This document shows positions 13,181 to 13,345 of a stretch of 13,345 bases of DNA, one piece after another (position 1 is the stretch's first letter; every line of letters starts with the position of its first letter). The stretch comes from an uncultured Rikenellaceae bacterium (lineage in GTDB: Bacteria; Bacteroidota; Bacteroidia; Bacteroidales; Rikenellaceae), in the NCBI GenBank assembly GCA_947054185.1, contig CAMRVW010000048.1, forward strand, positions 1 through 13,345, in the 5' to 3' direction. Position numbers and translations under genes: made by a program. The notes beneath the pieces were generated by a model. That model made no database searches and had not been told where the DNA came from. It worked only from the letters and a program-made list of their open reading frames with translations.

Positions 13181-13345
13181 TCATGCCAAAATTTGCCGCA
13201 CTGCTTCCTTTATTGTTTGCTGTAATGTTTCCACACCCTTTCCGTCGAGAGCCATGGCCCATGTTTTGACATACTTTAGACACAAAACCCCAGGGCCAAA
13301 AACGAAAGTTATGTGTAAAGGTGTGAGACCCAAGTCGAACATCTT
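13181..13345 (-). CDS. Possible 3' end of a gene entering from the right edge
   Basis: The minus strand is open from the right edge to a TGA at 13183-13181, about 54 residues. The last part, MALDGKGVETLQQTIKEAVRQ then ILA, looks like an ordinary helical protein C-terminus. The part nearer the edge is hydrophobic and less convincing. No family is recognised. The stop lies in the block shared with the repeat array; at the matching place in copy 1 (12859) the same frame also ends in ILA-stop after GRGFEVEKVVNV. Only the sequence beyond the edge could show whether this is a gene. Confidence 0.3.
   Translation of the reverse strand, partial: KMFDLGLTPLHITFVFGPGVLCLKYVKTWAMALDGKGVETLQQTIKEAVRQILA

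Larger units (their letters stand above)
12343..13192. repeat. Degenerate tandem array of ~322-bp units
   Basis: Three related units lie head to tail. The anchor CTTGCC..CCGCAGG starts at 12504, 12827 and 13149 (steps of 323 and 322). A 44-nt block at 12827-12870 recurs at 13149-13192 with two mismatches, and the block 12719-12762 recurs at 13041-13084 with one. The 53-nt core 12660-12712 recurs exactly at 12981-13033. The leftmost unit is worn but keeps the CACGAGGCC, hairpin and AAGTAATTATAT order (12390-12470). Long frames on the minus strand cross both units, but the shared GAGGCCCGAGCGGCCCGGAG is read in different frames in each, so they are not taken as genes. Confidence 0.8.

Noticed and set aside
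12238..13192. CRISPR array
   Set aside because: Repeats are 15 bp or about 322 bp, imperfect, without regular 30-40-nt spacers, and no cas gene is present.

Overview
The window looks like chromosomal DNA of an anaerobic gut-type Bacteroidales bacterium, most likely Muribaculaceae-like (family placement is inference). The reasons are: -7 promoter boxes of the Bacteroidetes form TAnnTTTG upstream of several genes; few Shine-Dalgarno sites; a methylmalonyl-CoA epimerase/decarboxylase pair typical of succinate-to-propionate fermenters; a gldE gene followed by a phosphopantetheinyl transferase; and recQ divergent from a KdsD-type isomerase. Coding DNA is fairly GC-rich but strongly prefers ATA for isoleucine.

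Layout, left to right. (1) Positions 1-1777, minus strand: mce then mmdA (mmdA runs off the left edge). A putative promoter near 2100-2129 would give a roughly 315-nt structured leader with four small repeated hairpins. (2) 2306-3424, minus: a GT4 glycosyltransferase, ending in a strong hairpin. (3) 3652-4326, plus: a secreted protein of unknown function, ending in an 18-bp perfect stem-loop. (4) 4616-8617, minus: a probable operon recQ - ksgA - DUF1573 lipid/periplasmic-type protein - very acidic unknown protein. The last two genes carry AGGAG ribosome binding sites at identical spacing. (5) 8760-9740, plus: arabinose-5-phosphate isomerase (KDO/LPS precursor pathway), divergent from recQ. (6) 9741-10113: a gap with a degenerate 118-bp tandem duplication, then the gldE promoter. 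(7) 10114-12160, plus: gldE and a 4'-phosphopantetheinyl transferase, 4 nt apart. (8) 12161-13345: about 1.2 kb without a convincing complete gene. It holds a seven-unit 15-bp repeat and a degenerate tandem array of about 322-bp units with nearly identical blocks. A possible gene tail enters from the right edge on the minus strand.

The genes are mostly housekeeping: propionate pathway, rRNA dimethylation, DNA helicase, KDO synthesis, envelope/CBS membrane protein and carrier-protein activation. The unusual material lies between genes. The 322-bp array is the best candidate for something undescribed: its conserved blocks are read in different frames in the two copies, so conservation acts on nucleotides and not on protein, and it contains conserved hairpins. 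No defence system, CRISPR, transposase, tRNA or rRNA was seen.
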